From: Hydrogenovibrio sp965140365
Lineage (GTDB): Bacteria; Pseudomonadota; Gammaproteobacteria; Thiomicrospirales; Thiomicrospiraceae
NCBI GenBank assembly: GCA_965140365.1
Contig: OZ223196.1
Reading direction: 5' to 3' (one strand)
DNA length: 64,000 nucleotides
The notes under the pieces were generated by a model that worked only from the letters and a program-made list of their open reading frames with translations, searched no databases and was not told the DNA's origin. The translations under genes and the position numbers were made by a program. This document shows positions 16,512-24,659 of the stretch, in pieces. How positions within the stretch are numbered: the first letter of the stretch is position 1; every line of letters begins with the position of its first letter.

Positions 16512-18431
16512 TCATTCATCCCGTGTTAATTTTTGCTTAGCCTCTTCGGCATTAAATACCCACCGAAAATTTGGAAAACTGTTGGTGATAATGCGTCCAT
16601 AGGACTTTTGTGTTAAGCGGGGATCACACAGCATCAACACCCCATAATCCGACGTGTCTCGAATCAATCGTCCAATCCCCTGCTTCAAAGCAATGGTCGC
16701 TTCGGGGATTTGGAAGTGAAAAAAACCGTTCAATCCTTTCTGTTTCAAAGCGTTTTCCCGGGCTTGCACGACGGGGTCGTCCGGCGGAATAAACGGAATG
16801 CGGTCAATCATCACCAACTTCAAAGCATCGCCTTTCACGTCCACACCTTCCCAAAAACTGCTGGTCCCCAATAGCAACGCCTTATCGCTTTCTTTAAATC
16901 GCTGCAACAGAGTGGTTTTCGGCCCATCCCCCTGAATCAGCAAAGTACCGTCCCAGTGCTCGGATAAAATGACCTTGGCTTCCTGCAAGGCCCGATGACT
17001 GGTGAACAGCAAAAACGCACAGCCTTGGCTGGCCTGCAACAAGGGCCAGGCAGCCCGAAGACACACTTTAATGTAATCCGGTGCTTTTGGATCCGGTAGC
17101 CCAATGGGGTGATAAATCACGGCTTGCTTATCGTAGTCAAACGGACTTTCCCACTGACGGGTTTCAGCTTCACCCAGCCCTAATCGCTGAGCAAAATAAT
17201 CAAAACTGTGGTTCACGCTGAGCGTAGCCGACGTAAAAATCCAAGTTCCGCCCAACGCATCACGTTGCCGACTGAATGGTTCAGCCACACTCAAGGGCGT
17301 TAAGTTCAACTTAAAGCGGGCCTGGGAAGACTCCACCCAACGAATTTGGTTTTCCGACGACGCCGTTAACCAGGTGGCAACTTGTTTTTCAAACTCCTGA
17401 GTTCGCTTATACAGAGCCGAGAGCAATTTGCCTTTATCGGTTAACGGTTTAAGGGTATCAATCAACTGAGTCAATTGGTTGCGCAAATGCGCCAAAGTCT
17501 TGTGCGGCGCCTTTGAAGCCTCAAAGGCCTCCCAGGTCCAACGCTTTTCCCACTTACCCAAAGCTTCGTTAAAAACACGCACCTTGTCTTCTAAGGCCGA
17601 AGCCTGATCACCGAGTTCCGCCGATTCCGGCGCTTCTTTTTTATACGCCAAACGAACATCTCTTATCAGCTCGTCTAACTGATAACGACTCACACTGAAC
17701 CCGAGAAACTGTGCCGCGATATCCGGCAACTGATGGGCTTCGTCAAAAACATAAATATCGGCTTCCGGCAACACTTCACCAAAGCCTTGTTCGCGCAAGG
17801 CCAAGTCGGCACAAAACAAATGGTGATTCACAATCAAAACCTGAGCATCCTGAGCTTGCTGCTTCACGCCAGGATAAAAACACCCTTCATCCCCACTGCA
17901 TTCATTGGCCTGACAAAACTCCATGCGCGCGCAGACCTTGCTCCAGATGGGATCGTTTTCATCCAAAGACTGCAACTCCGACTTATCACCATTGCGCGTT
18001 TTCAGTTGCCAGTCATGAATCCGATTCAACTTCTTCCAAACTTCTTTGGTATTTTGCTCGGCGGTCTCGGCAATCTCCAGTCGCTGCGGACACAAATAGT
18101 TTTCTCGCCCTTTCAAAACTTTGGCGGTGCCGGTAATGCCACAGAGCTCCATGAGTAACGGAATGTCTTTAGTTAACAACTGATCTTGCAGCGTTTTGGT
18201 GGCGGTGGAGACAATGACCTTTTTCCCGGACAAAAGCGCCGGGATCAAATAAGAGAAGGTTTTTCCGGTGCCGGTTCCCGCTTCGGCCAACAGGCTGCCA
18301 TCCGTTTCGATCATATCGGCAATGGTTTCGGCCATATCAACCTGAGCCTGCCGTACCTGATAACCCTCGACGGCCTGCGCAATACGCCCGTCGGCACCGA
18401 GATAAGTATCAATTTGGGATTTTAAAGACAT
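16512..18431 (-). CDS. yoaA: ATP-dependent DNA helicase, YoaA/DinG (XPD-like) family
   Basis: A superfamily 2 iron-sulfur helicase of about 640 residues, acting on damaged or stalled DNA. The Walker A motif LLAEAGTGTGKTFSYLIP is near residue 45 and the DEAH box YVFDEAHQLPD near 215. Between them, Cys residues in NYLCPQRLE and in the cluster CARMEFCQANEC with GDEGCF provide the four-cysteine Fe-S site. The C-terminal helicase half includes GTSSFWEGVDVKGDAL and QGIGRLIRDTSDYG. The ATG at 18431 gives the E. coli YoaA-like N-terminus; the 25 residues further upstream look non-coding. It precedes tsaB, also its neighbour in E. coli. Confidence 0.9.
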   Translation of the reverse strand: MSLKSQIDTYLGADGRIAQAVEGYQVRQAQVDMAETIADMIETDGSLLAEAGTGTGKTFSYLIPALLSGKKVIVSTATKTLQDQLLTKDIPLLMELCGITGTAKVLKGRENYLCPQRLEIAETAEQNTKEVWKKLNRIHDWQLKTRNGDKSELQSLDENDPIWSKVCARMEFCQANECSGDEGCFYPGVKQQAQDAQVLIVNHHLFCADLALREQGFGEVLPEADIYVFDEAHQLPDIAAQFLGFSVSRYQLDELIRDVRLAYKKEAPESAELGDQASALEDKVRVFNEALGKWEKRWTWEAFEASKAPHKTLAHLRNQLTQLIDTLKPLTDKGKLLSALYKRTQEFEKQVATWLTASSENQIRWVESSQARFKLNLTPLSVAEPFSRQRDALGGTWIFTSATLSVNHSFDYFAQRLGLGEAETRQWESPFDYDKQAVIYHPIGLPDPKAPDYIKVCLRAAWPLLQASQGCAFLLFTSHRALQEAKVILSEHWDGTLLIQGDGPKTTLLQRFKESDKALLLGTSSFWEGVDVKGDALKLVMIDRIPFIPPDDPVVQARENALKQKGLNGFFHFQIPEATIALKQGIGRLIRDTSDYGVLMLCDPRLTQKSYGRIITNSFPNFRWVFNAEEAKQKLTRDE

Positions 18432-18565
18432 CGAAACGCACTTCTTGCTGGAAAAACCCAAGCATTTTAACAAAAAACTGGACAGGGCTTTCGAAAATAC
18501 GTACAATACGCTCTTTCAAATTTGAACTCTAGGCTTCGGCCTTAAAAACAATTGGATATCTAGAA

Positions 18566-18691
18566 ATGAAAATTTTATCTTCTTTGAAATCAGCTAAGAC
18601 ACGTCACAAGGACTGTCAAGTTGTAAGACGTCGCGGAAAAGTTTACGTTATTAACAAAACGAACCCAAGATTCAAAGCGCGTCAACGTTAA
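18566..18691 (+). CDS. rpmJ2: 50S ribosomal protein L36, zinc-independent (YkgO-type) form
   Basis: A 41-residue gene. The product starts MKILSSLKSAKTRHKDCQVV and ends NPRFKARQR, matching E. coli YkgO rather than the zinc-ribbon RpmJ: it keeps a single cysteine instead of the CxxC...CxxxxH zinc ligands. Such C-minus paralogues replace the zinc form when zinc is scarce in many bacteria. I see no clear Zur box in the 59 bp upstream, so it may be constitutive here. A strong terminator follows 23 bp after the stop. Confidence 0.88.
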   Translation: MKILSSLKSAKTRHKDCQVVRRRGKVYVINKTNPRFKARQR

Positions 18692-18714
18692 TCTCCTAAC
18701 CGAGGTTCCAAACT

Positions 18715-18743
18715 AAAAAAGGCACCTGATCAGTGCCTTTTTT
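18715..18743. terminator. bidirectional Rho-independent terminator (rpmJ2 / cheV)
   Basis: GGCAC (18721-18725) pairs with GTGCC (18733-18737), with CTGATCA as loop, flanked by six A residues on the left and six T residues on the right. It sits between two convergent genes and can serve both. Confidence 0.85.
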
Positions 18744-18777
18744 ATTATCTACCGTTTACCCAACCTCTCCTCAAGTG

Positions 18778-19764
18778 CTAGGCAACATCTTCTTTTCGAT
18801 AAAACTTGGCCTCGATTTTCTTAATCGTATCGACAATCAGCTGAGTATCCACCTTTCCAACAAAATGGTCCGCACCCATTTCCAAAACTTCACGGCTATT
18901 GTTATCACTGGTCATAGACGTATGCACCACAATCGGGATATCACGCGTTTTAGGATGGCCACGTAACTCTTTAATCACGGTGTGGCCTGACGCTTCGGGC
19001 ATTTCCAAATCGGTAAAGATCATCGAAACACCACTCATATCGTCAAGCGTATCGACATAATCCAATAGCAAACGCCCATTATCAAAGGCTTTGTGTTTTA
19101 ACCCAAGCTGCTCGAAAACCATTCCCATATACTTTTGGATTGCTTTACTGTCTTCCGCAAATAAAATCTCACGAGACATAATGGCATCACAAAAATCATA
19201 TTCGCTTTTGCTCACCTCTTTCGCGGATGAAAATATTTTTTCCGCCATGGAGGGCATCGCTTCAATCAACAGTTTTTCGATATCCAAAATAAAGCACAAG
19301 GTTTCAGTGCCTTCCAGATAAGTATGGTTAACGACCTGATTCGTGTTTACATCGACATTATAATTACTGGCCGGCTTAATATCCGCCCAGTCCTTTTCTT
19401 CGACACCATGAATATGCGCCACACGCATGCCGATAAAGTTATGGCTGAAGTCAGACACAATAATGATCGATTTTTCACGTTCTTCCTCGGTCATTTCAAA
19501 GCCCATCCATTTAGGCAAATTAATCACCGGTAAGTAAACGCCACGCAATTCAATCATACCCTCTACCAATGGATTGGTATCCGGCATTTCGGACAACTCA
19601 AAAGCGCGCCCTTCCAAAACCTCACGCACCTTAAAGACATTCATGCCGTAATACGGTGGCGCATAGCCTTCACGTGGAAATTGAACCTGAAAAATCATTA
19701 GGCTCATCTGGTTGTTTTTACTAAGTTGAGCGGTTTTTTCAACCTGTTCCAGCGTCGTTGTCAT
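18778..19764 (-). CDS. cheV: chemotaxis coupling protein CheV (CheW plus receiver domain)
   Basis: CheV links chemoreceptors to CheA and is tuned by phosphorylation. A CheW-like domain covers about residues 20-165 (IELRGVYLPVINLPKWMGF). A receiver domain follows (about 200-325), with the phospho-acceptor Asp in IFTDLEMPEASG, the Thr/Ser switch in VVHTSMTSD, and the conserved Lys in FVGKVD. The ATG at 19764 is used; a TTG at 19776 would add four residues. No other chemotaxis gene is in the window, so it acts with a system encoded elsewhere. Confidence 0.92.
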   Translation of the reverse strand: MTTTLEQVEKTAQLSKNNQMSLMIFQVQFPREGYAPPYYGMNVFKVREVLEGRAFELSEMPDTNPLVEGMIELRGVYLPVINLPKWMGFEMTEEEREKSIIIVSDFSHNFIGMRVAHIHGVEEKDWADIKPASNYNVDVNTNQVVNHTYLEGTETLCFILDIEKLLIEAMPSMAEKIFSSAKEVSKSEYDFCDAIMSREILFAEDSKAIQKYMGMVFEQLGLKHKAFDNGRLLLDYVDTLDDMSGVSMIFTDLEMPEASGHTVIKELRGHPKTRDIPIVVHTSMTSDNNSREVLEMGADHFVGKVDTQLIVDTIKKIEAKFYRKEDVA

Positions 19765-19923
19765 GGTTAATCCCAATGTCTAGAAAGTCTTATGCCGACT
19801 ACATGGCTTATTAACACCATTGTGGCAGTGGTTTTTTTAAACTGTAATCCAATTACGGGGTTTTCTCAAATTAAAATTCATTATGAACGTCACTGAAAAC
19901 CTTAATCATTAGTAAGCAATAAT

Positions 19924-20544
19924 TCAACTAATCGCATCCAGTATTTTTCGAACCGGCTTAAAAGAACGTCGATAACCATCAATCAAACCGTACTCGGCGA
20001 TCCTCTCCAAGTGTAACTTGGTCGGGTATCCCTTATGGCTGTCAAAACCATATTGCGGGTAACGTTGGTGCAGTGTCATCATCTGCTCATCTCGATGCAC
20101 TTTCGCCAAAATCGATGCGGCACTGATTTCCGGTATCTTTCCATCCCCTTTTACAATGGCTTCACACGGGTATGAAATGCTCGGACACCGGTTTCCATCA
20201 ACCAACACTTTTTCAATCGGTAAGATTAAGCCATCTACGGCACGCTTCATCGCCAACATGGTCGCATGCAAAATATTCAATTCATCAATTTCTTGTGGTG
20301 TGGCACGCGCAATACAAAAACCCAAAGCCTGTGCTTTAATTTGCTCCGTTAACTGTTCTCGCTTAGGAGCTGACAAGGCCTTGGAGTCTTGCAGAGGCAA
20401 AGCACAATTTTCAGGCAAAATAACCGCCGCGGCCACCACATCCCCGATTAAAGGGCCACGACCAACTTCATCCACACCCACCACGTAACCTGTTTCCGTA
20501 GGCGAGTCAGCACCGAACAAATCCAGTTCACTTTGGTGGTTCAT
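19924..20544 (-). CDS. rnhB: ribonuclease HII
   Basis: Removes RNA from RNA-DNA hybrids and single ribonucleotides in DNA. The conserved YVVGVDEVGRGPLIGDVVAAAV holds the first catalytic Asp and Glu; VLVDGNRCP, ISAASILAKVHRDEQM and FDSHKGYPTKLH are also typical. I take the ATG five bases after the lpxB stop (20544, with an AGG upstream); another at 20565 overlaps lpxB. It closes the lpxD-fabZ-lpxA-lpxB-rnhB run, as in E. coli. Confidence 0.93.
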   Translation of the reverse strand: MNHQSELDLFGADSPTETGYVVGVDEVGRGPLIGDVVAAAVILPENCALPLQDSKALSAPKREQLTEQIKAQALGFCIARATPQEIDELNILHATMLAMKRAVDGLILPIEKVLVDGNRCPSISYPCEAIVKGDGKIPEISAASILAKVHRDEQMMTLHQRYPQYGFDSHKGYPTKLHLERIAEYGLIDGYRRSFKPVRKILDAIS

Positions 20545-20549
20545 AAGGC

Positions 20550-21758
20550 CTACAAACCACTCCATTCCACAATGGCATCGGCCGCCAATTCCGAAGCATT
20601 TTGTTTTAACTGATGATATTGCGTATTAAACTCGGTCAACTGAGCGTCTCGCATCGCTTGATCGGAAATCAATTTGGCCAGCCCAAGCGCAATTTGTTGT
20701 GGCGTGGCCTCATCTTGAATAAACTCCGGCACAATGGTTTTCTGCGCTAAAACATTGGGCAAACCAATCCACTGTGTCGTTGCCAGACGACGCATAATCC
20801 AATGCGTAATTGGATGCAGCTTAATGGCTAAAACCAACGGTCGTTTCATCAAGGCGGCCTCCAAAGTCGCTGTTCCAGAAGTCACAATCAACTGATCCGA
20901 TGCGGCCATCGCCAATTGCGCTTGCTGGTCAATCAATCGCACATCCAGTCCCTGCCCAAATGTATCCAGTGACTGCTGAATCCGCTGTTTTGCCTTATCA
21001 TTTACACACGGGATAACGAATTTCATTTGAGGGTACATGCTGTGTAAAATCACCGCCGCCTGGACATAGACATCGATCAGAAGATTAATTTCACTGCTTC
21101 TGGAACCGGGAAGCAAGCCGGTTACCGAAACCGATTCCGGCAACCCCAACACTCGTCGGGCCGCAGAACGATCCGGTGTCTCCGGAACCTGATTGGCCAA
21201 GGGGTGGCCGACAAATTTTGCCCGGATGCCATATTTTTCATATAACGGCAGTTCGAACGGGAACAACACCAAAACACCGTCCACCCAATGTTTAATTTTT
21301 AATAAACGTTTCTCTCGCCAAGCCCACACAGAAGGGCCAACATAGTGAATGGCCGGAATGTTAGCTGATTTCATGGCCGCTTCAACTCGAAAATTAAAAT
21401 CCGGTGCATCAATTCCGATAAACGCCGTTGGCTTGATATCCAGCAGACGTTGAATCAACTCTTTACGTAACTTAAGCAGGCCTGGTAAAACTTTGAGGAC
21501 TTCAAACAATCCCATAACGGATAAACGTTCCATTGGATACCAGCTTTCCATGCCTTCTGCCAGCATTTTGGGGCCGCCGATGCCGATAAACCGAGCTGTG
21601 GGGAAGCGTTTTTTAAGAGAGAGGATTAATTCTGAGCCTAAAGTGTCGCCGGAGGTTTCACCAGCGACCAAGGCAAAAATAGGAGAATCAGGCAACAGGC
21701 CTGTGGATACGGAACTATCGGACAATGCCACGACTGGACTGTTTGAGAAAATTGACAA
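20550..21758 (-). CDS. lpxB: lipid-A-disaccharide synthase
   Basis: A GT19 glycosyltransferase joining UDP-2,3-diacylglucosamine and lipid X to the lipid A disaccharide at the inner membrane. FALVAGETSGDTLGSELI is the N-terminal signature, with GIDAPDFNFRVE and YVGPSVWAWREKR further on. There is no ATG in the right place: the TTG at 21758 has AGGA four bases before it and gives a 28-residue lead-in, overlapping lpxA by 44 bp. A GTG at 21731 and a TTG at 21725 are alternatives without a ribosome site. 402 residues. Confidence 0.92.
   Translation of the reverse strand: MSIFSNSPVVALSDSSVSTGLLPDSPIFALVAGETSGDTLGSELILSLKKRFPTARFIGIGGPKMLAEGMESWYPMERLSVMGLFEVLKVLPGLLKLRKELIQRLLDIKPTAFIGIDAPDFNFRVEAAMKSANIPAIHYVGPSVWAWREKRLLKIKHWVDGVLVLFPFELPLYEKYGIRAKFVGHPLANQVPETPDRSAARRVLGLPESVSVTGLLPGSRSSEINLLIDVYVQAAVILHSMYPQMKFVIPCVNDKAKQRIQQSLDTFGQGLDVRLIDQQAQLAMAASDQLIVTSGTATLEAALMKRPLVLAIKLHPITHWIMRRLATTQWIGLPNVLAQKTIVPEFIQDEATPQQIALGLAKLISDQAMRDAQLTEFNTQYHQLKQNASELAADAIVEWSGL
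21476..21485. repeat. one-mismatch variant of the iterated palindrome
   Basis: GCAGGCCTGG inside lpxB. Other single-mismatch variants, at the last base, are at 16347 (CCAGGCCTGA), 41910 and 59797 (both CCAGGCCTGC). Confidence 0.5.
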
Positions 21759-22485
21759 GCGTTCCTAAAGTATCGCGTTCATCATTCATCGCATCAATTT
21801 CGTAAATCGCTTCTTCCAAACGATAGCCTGTACGATAAAGTGCCCGATAAGCTTTTTTCACTAAGTTGATTTGCTCGCGATCAAAACCGCGTCGTTTCAA
21901 GCCTTCAACATTCAAACCTCTTGGACCAGCCAAATTACCCGAAACCGTCACAAAATTAGGAACATCCTGATTAATAACACTGCCCATACCGCAAAAAGAG
22001 TGCTCTCCAATATTGCAAAATTGGTGCACCAGGGTATAACCCCCTAAAATGGCCCAATCATTAACAATCACATGGCCCGCTAACGCAGAAGCATTGGCAA
22101 AAATGGCATGATTTCCGACCACACAATCATGTGCAATGTGAACACCGGCCATAATCCAGTTATCATTACCAATAAGGGTTTCGCCACGGTCCTGTACCGT
22201 ACCACGATTAACCGTCACATTTTCACGAAAGGTATTGTTGTCCCCGATCACCAACGTGGTCGGCTCATCTACGTACTTCTTATCCTGAGGGGCGGCGCCA
22301 ATAGAACAAAACTGATAGAAACGATTATTTTTACCAATGGTGGTTGGTCCTGAAATGACGACATGCGGCCCAACAACCGTTCCTTCGCCAATCGACACCG
22401 ATCCTTCAATAATGGAGTAAGGCCCGATTTCAACATTGGACGCAATGCTCGCCTGAGAATCAACTATGGCCGTTGAATGTATCAC
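21715..22485 (-). CDS. lpxA: UDP-N-acetylglucosamine O-acyltransferase
   Basis: The first enzyme of lipid A synthesis, moving a hydroxyacyl chain from ACP to UDP-GlcNAc. The N-terminal two thirds is a left-handed beta-helix of hexapeptide repeats; the catalytic His is in GVHIAHDCVVGNHA, and the helical C-terminal domain contains GLNVEGLKRRGFDREQI. The start is GTG with AAGGAT at good spacing. 256 residues compares with 262 in E. coli. Confidence 0.95.
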   Translation of the reverse strand: MIHSTAIVDSQASIASNVEIGPYSIIEGSVSIGEGTVVGPHVVISGPTTIGKNNRFYQFCSIGAAPQDKKYVDEPTTLVIGDNNTFRENVTVNRGTVQDRGETLIGNDNWIMAGVHIAHDCVVGNHAIFANASALAGHVIVNDWAILGGYTLVHQFCNIGEHSFCGMGSVINQDVPNFVTVSGNLAGPRGLNVEGLKRRGFDREQINLVKKAYRALYRTGYRLEEAIYEIDAMNDERDTLGTLVNFLKQSSRGIVR

Positions 22486-22509
22486 TCAATATCCTTTATT
22501 CTGAAGCGA

Positions 22510-22950
22510 TTAAACTCTACGTTCCGCACACAGCATGTCACAAGAAGCAATCATTTTCCCGTCCACGCTGGTCGTACACTGAAACTTCCAGATTCCTTTT
22601 TTGTTATTAACCGTTTTAACTTCAAATTCCAAACGGTCACCCGGCACCGCTGGCTTTCTGAAACGGCAGTTATCCACGGCGGCCAAATAGTACATGGAAG
22701 TGCCATCCGGCTTTACTTCCTGGGTCTTAAATGCCAAAATTCCGGTACACTGCGCCATGGCTTCGATAATCATAACGCCCGGCATAATGGGGTTATCTGG
22801 AAAGTGGCCGGTGAATTGCGGTTCGTTATAGGTTACATTTTTATAGGCTTTTAAAGAGTCACCCGCGTTGAACTCAGTAACGCGATCCACCAGCAAAAAA
22901 GGATATCGGTGCGGCAGATATTCAAAAATTTCTTTTATATCGATTAGCAT
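22510..22950 (-). CDS. fabZ: 3-hydroxyacyl-ACP dehydratase FabZ
   Basis: A hot-dog fold dehydratase of fatty-acid elongation, which also governs the share of hydroxyacyl chains going to lipid A. The catalytic His is in LPHRYPFLLVDRV and the Glu in FPDNPIMPGVMIIEAMAQ. The 146 residues are normal. It starts one base after the lpxD stop and is 24 bp from lpxA, so these three act as one transcription unit. Confidence 0.95.
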   Translation of the reverse strand: MLIDIKEIFEYLPHRYPFLLVDRVTEFNAGDSLKAYKNVTYNEPQFTGHFPDNPIMPGVMIIEAMAQCTGILAFKTQEVKPDGTSMYYLAAVDNCRFRKPAVPGDRLEFEVKTVNNKKGIWKFQCTTSVDGKMIASCDMLCAERRV

Positions 22951-22951
22951 T

Positions 22952-23995
22952 TTAATTATTTTCCAATTGTGATTTTATTTCTTCTAATTCGCGTTCCAAC
23001 CGCTTCACTTTCTGAGCCATTTTATTCAACCCTTTCATGCGAACCATGGTCTTTTGCCATTCTGAAGTCGGTACAGCAGGAAAACCAGAATAACTTCCTG
23101 CCTCTTTAATGTAGCCGGTTACACCGGACTTAGCGCCAAAGTGAGTCTTATCGGCAATGGTCACATGCCCCGTTACGCCCACCTGCCCGGCCAAAACACA
23201 GTATTTTCCAATTTCAGTGCTGCCGGCAATACCGACTTGACTGGCAATAGCGGTACCATAACCGATTTTAACGTTATGACCAATTTGCACTAAGCAGTCA
23301 ATTATACAGTTGGATTCAATCACCGTATCATTTATTGCGCCACGATTAACCGTTGTGTTATTACCAATATAAACACGATCACCAATCACGACCCGGCCAA
23401 TTTGCGGTAAGTGATACCACTCACCCTGTTCATTGGCAAAACCGAACCCTTCGCCACCGATTACACAACCAGATTCAAGGCGAACATCCTCGCCAATAAG
23501 GCAATCGTGCATGACCGATACATTTGGCGCGAAATAAGAACGATTCCCAACCTGAGAACCTTCTCCAATCACCGTTCCCGGTCCCAGAACCACATCGTTA
23601 CCAATGACCACATTGCGACCAATAACAACATAGGCCCCCACAGACACCCTTTTTCCGATTGTTGCCGTCTCGTCAATCACAGCTGATTCATGGATACCCT
23701 CGGGTGGCTTTTGAGGGTTTAATAACTGCGCCGTTAATGCATATACATAATAAGGGTTATTGACCAATAAACGATTAGCCGACGTCATATCCCGGTATTC
23801 CGGTTTCAAGATAATCGCACCGGCCAGACTGGATTCTAGCTCCTGAAAGCGTTTACTATCGGAAAGAAAGCTGATATGAGACGATCCGGCTTCAACCAAA
23901 CCTGAAACCTGATCTACTTGATGAGAAGGGTCACCCAGAAACTCGACGTCGACATCTTGTTTCGCCAAATAATCTAAAATCGTTTGAAGTTTCAA
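22952..23995 (-). CDS. lpxD: UDP-3-O-(3-hydroxyacyl)glucosamine N-acyltransferase
   Basis: Third step of lipid A synthesis. The uridine-binding N-terminal domain spans about 1-100, followed by the hexapeptide beta-helix (about 105-300) with the catalytic His in VQIGHNVKIGYG, and a C-terminal helix ending in a short coiled coil (KRLERELEEIKSQLE). The start is TTG at 23995; no ATG or GTG is available near the expected N-terminus and the ribosome site is weak. 347 residues. Confidence 0.93.
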   Translation of the reverse strand: MKLQTILDYLAKQDVDVEFLGDPSHQVDQVSGLVEAGSSHISFLSDSKRFQELESSLAGAIILKPEYRDMTSANRLLVNNPYYVYALTAQLLNPQKPPEGIHESAVIDETATIGKRVSVGAYVVIGRNVVIGNDVVLGPGTVIGEGSQVGNRSYFAPNVSVMHDCLIGEDVRLESGCVIGGEGFGFANEQGEWYHLPQIGRVVIGDRVYIGNNTTVNRGAINDTVIESNCIIDCLVQIGHNVKIGYGTAIASQVGIAGSTEIGKYCVLAGQVGVTGHVTIADKTHFGAKSGVTGYIKEAGSYSGFPAVPTSEWQKTMVRMKGLNKMAQKVKRLERELEEIKSQLENN

Positions 23996-24014
23996 TCTTA
24001 TACTCTAAAGAATC

Positions 24015-24548
24015 TTACTTATTAAAATTGGCTCGTTTTTTCTGGTATTCTTTTTTCAAATACTCCAACACATTTTGTGTAATGTCCAAGCGATTATTGG
24101 TATAAGCAATGCCTTCATATAAGATCAAGTCAAACTTTTGCTGCTTCCCGATTTCTTTAATCGCTTGATTAACCAAACTTTGAAGGGCGGCTAGTTCTTC
24201 ATTACGGCGAATATTCACCAATTCCTGAATATCGTTTCGTTTGCGCTGAATATCACGTGTCATCATGCTAATTTCGCGTTCAGTCGACACCTTTTGCGAA
24301 TCAGACATCACCAGCTGGTTTTTTTGATAATCCTGCTGTTTTTTCTCCAGCTTTTTCGCTAATTTTTTCAACTCTGCCTGCTGTGGGCCAAACTCCTTTT
24401 CCAGGTTTTGCCCTGCCGCTTGAGCTTGTGGGGCTTTTTCAAGCAGCAAGGCGACATTGACCACACCCAGTTTCGCTGGTTGTGCCAAAGCCTGACCAGA
24501 CAAGAAAACGAATACGCTTCCGACTAAAATCGCGAGCCACTTTCGCAT
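24015..24548 (-). CDS. skp: periplasmic chaperone Skp/OmpH
   Basis: Holds unfolded outer-membrane proteins on their way to the Bam complex. The signal peptide (about 1-22, ending GQALA) is followed by LGVVNVALLLEKAPQAQ and a long charged coiled-coil hairpin (about 55-130) with many Lys and Gln, as in the tentacles of the trimer. 177 residues. It has a strong ribosome site (AAGGGATG) and lies between bamA and lpxD, the classic order. Confidence 0.93.
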   Translation of the reverse strand: MRKWLAILVGSVFVFLSGQALAQPAKLGVVNVALLLEKAPQAQAAGQNLEKEFGPQQAELKKLAKKLEKKQQDYQKNQLVMSDSQKVSTEREISMMTRDIQRKRNDIQELVNIRRNEELAALQSLVNQAIKEIGKQQKFDLILYEGIAYTNNRLDITQNVLEYLKKEYQKKRANFNK

Positions 24549-24659
24549 AAAAACATCCCTTAACTCTAAAAATATTTGAAATATTGTATCCGATTTAATC
24601 AGGATTTTTAACCATATTTACGGTCTAACACTGAAACAGGTCTTTTCTTTCAGACCGGG

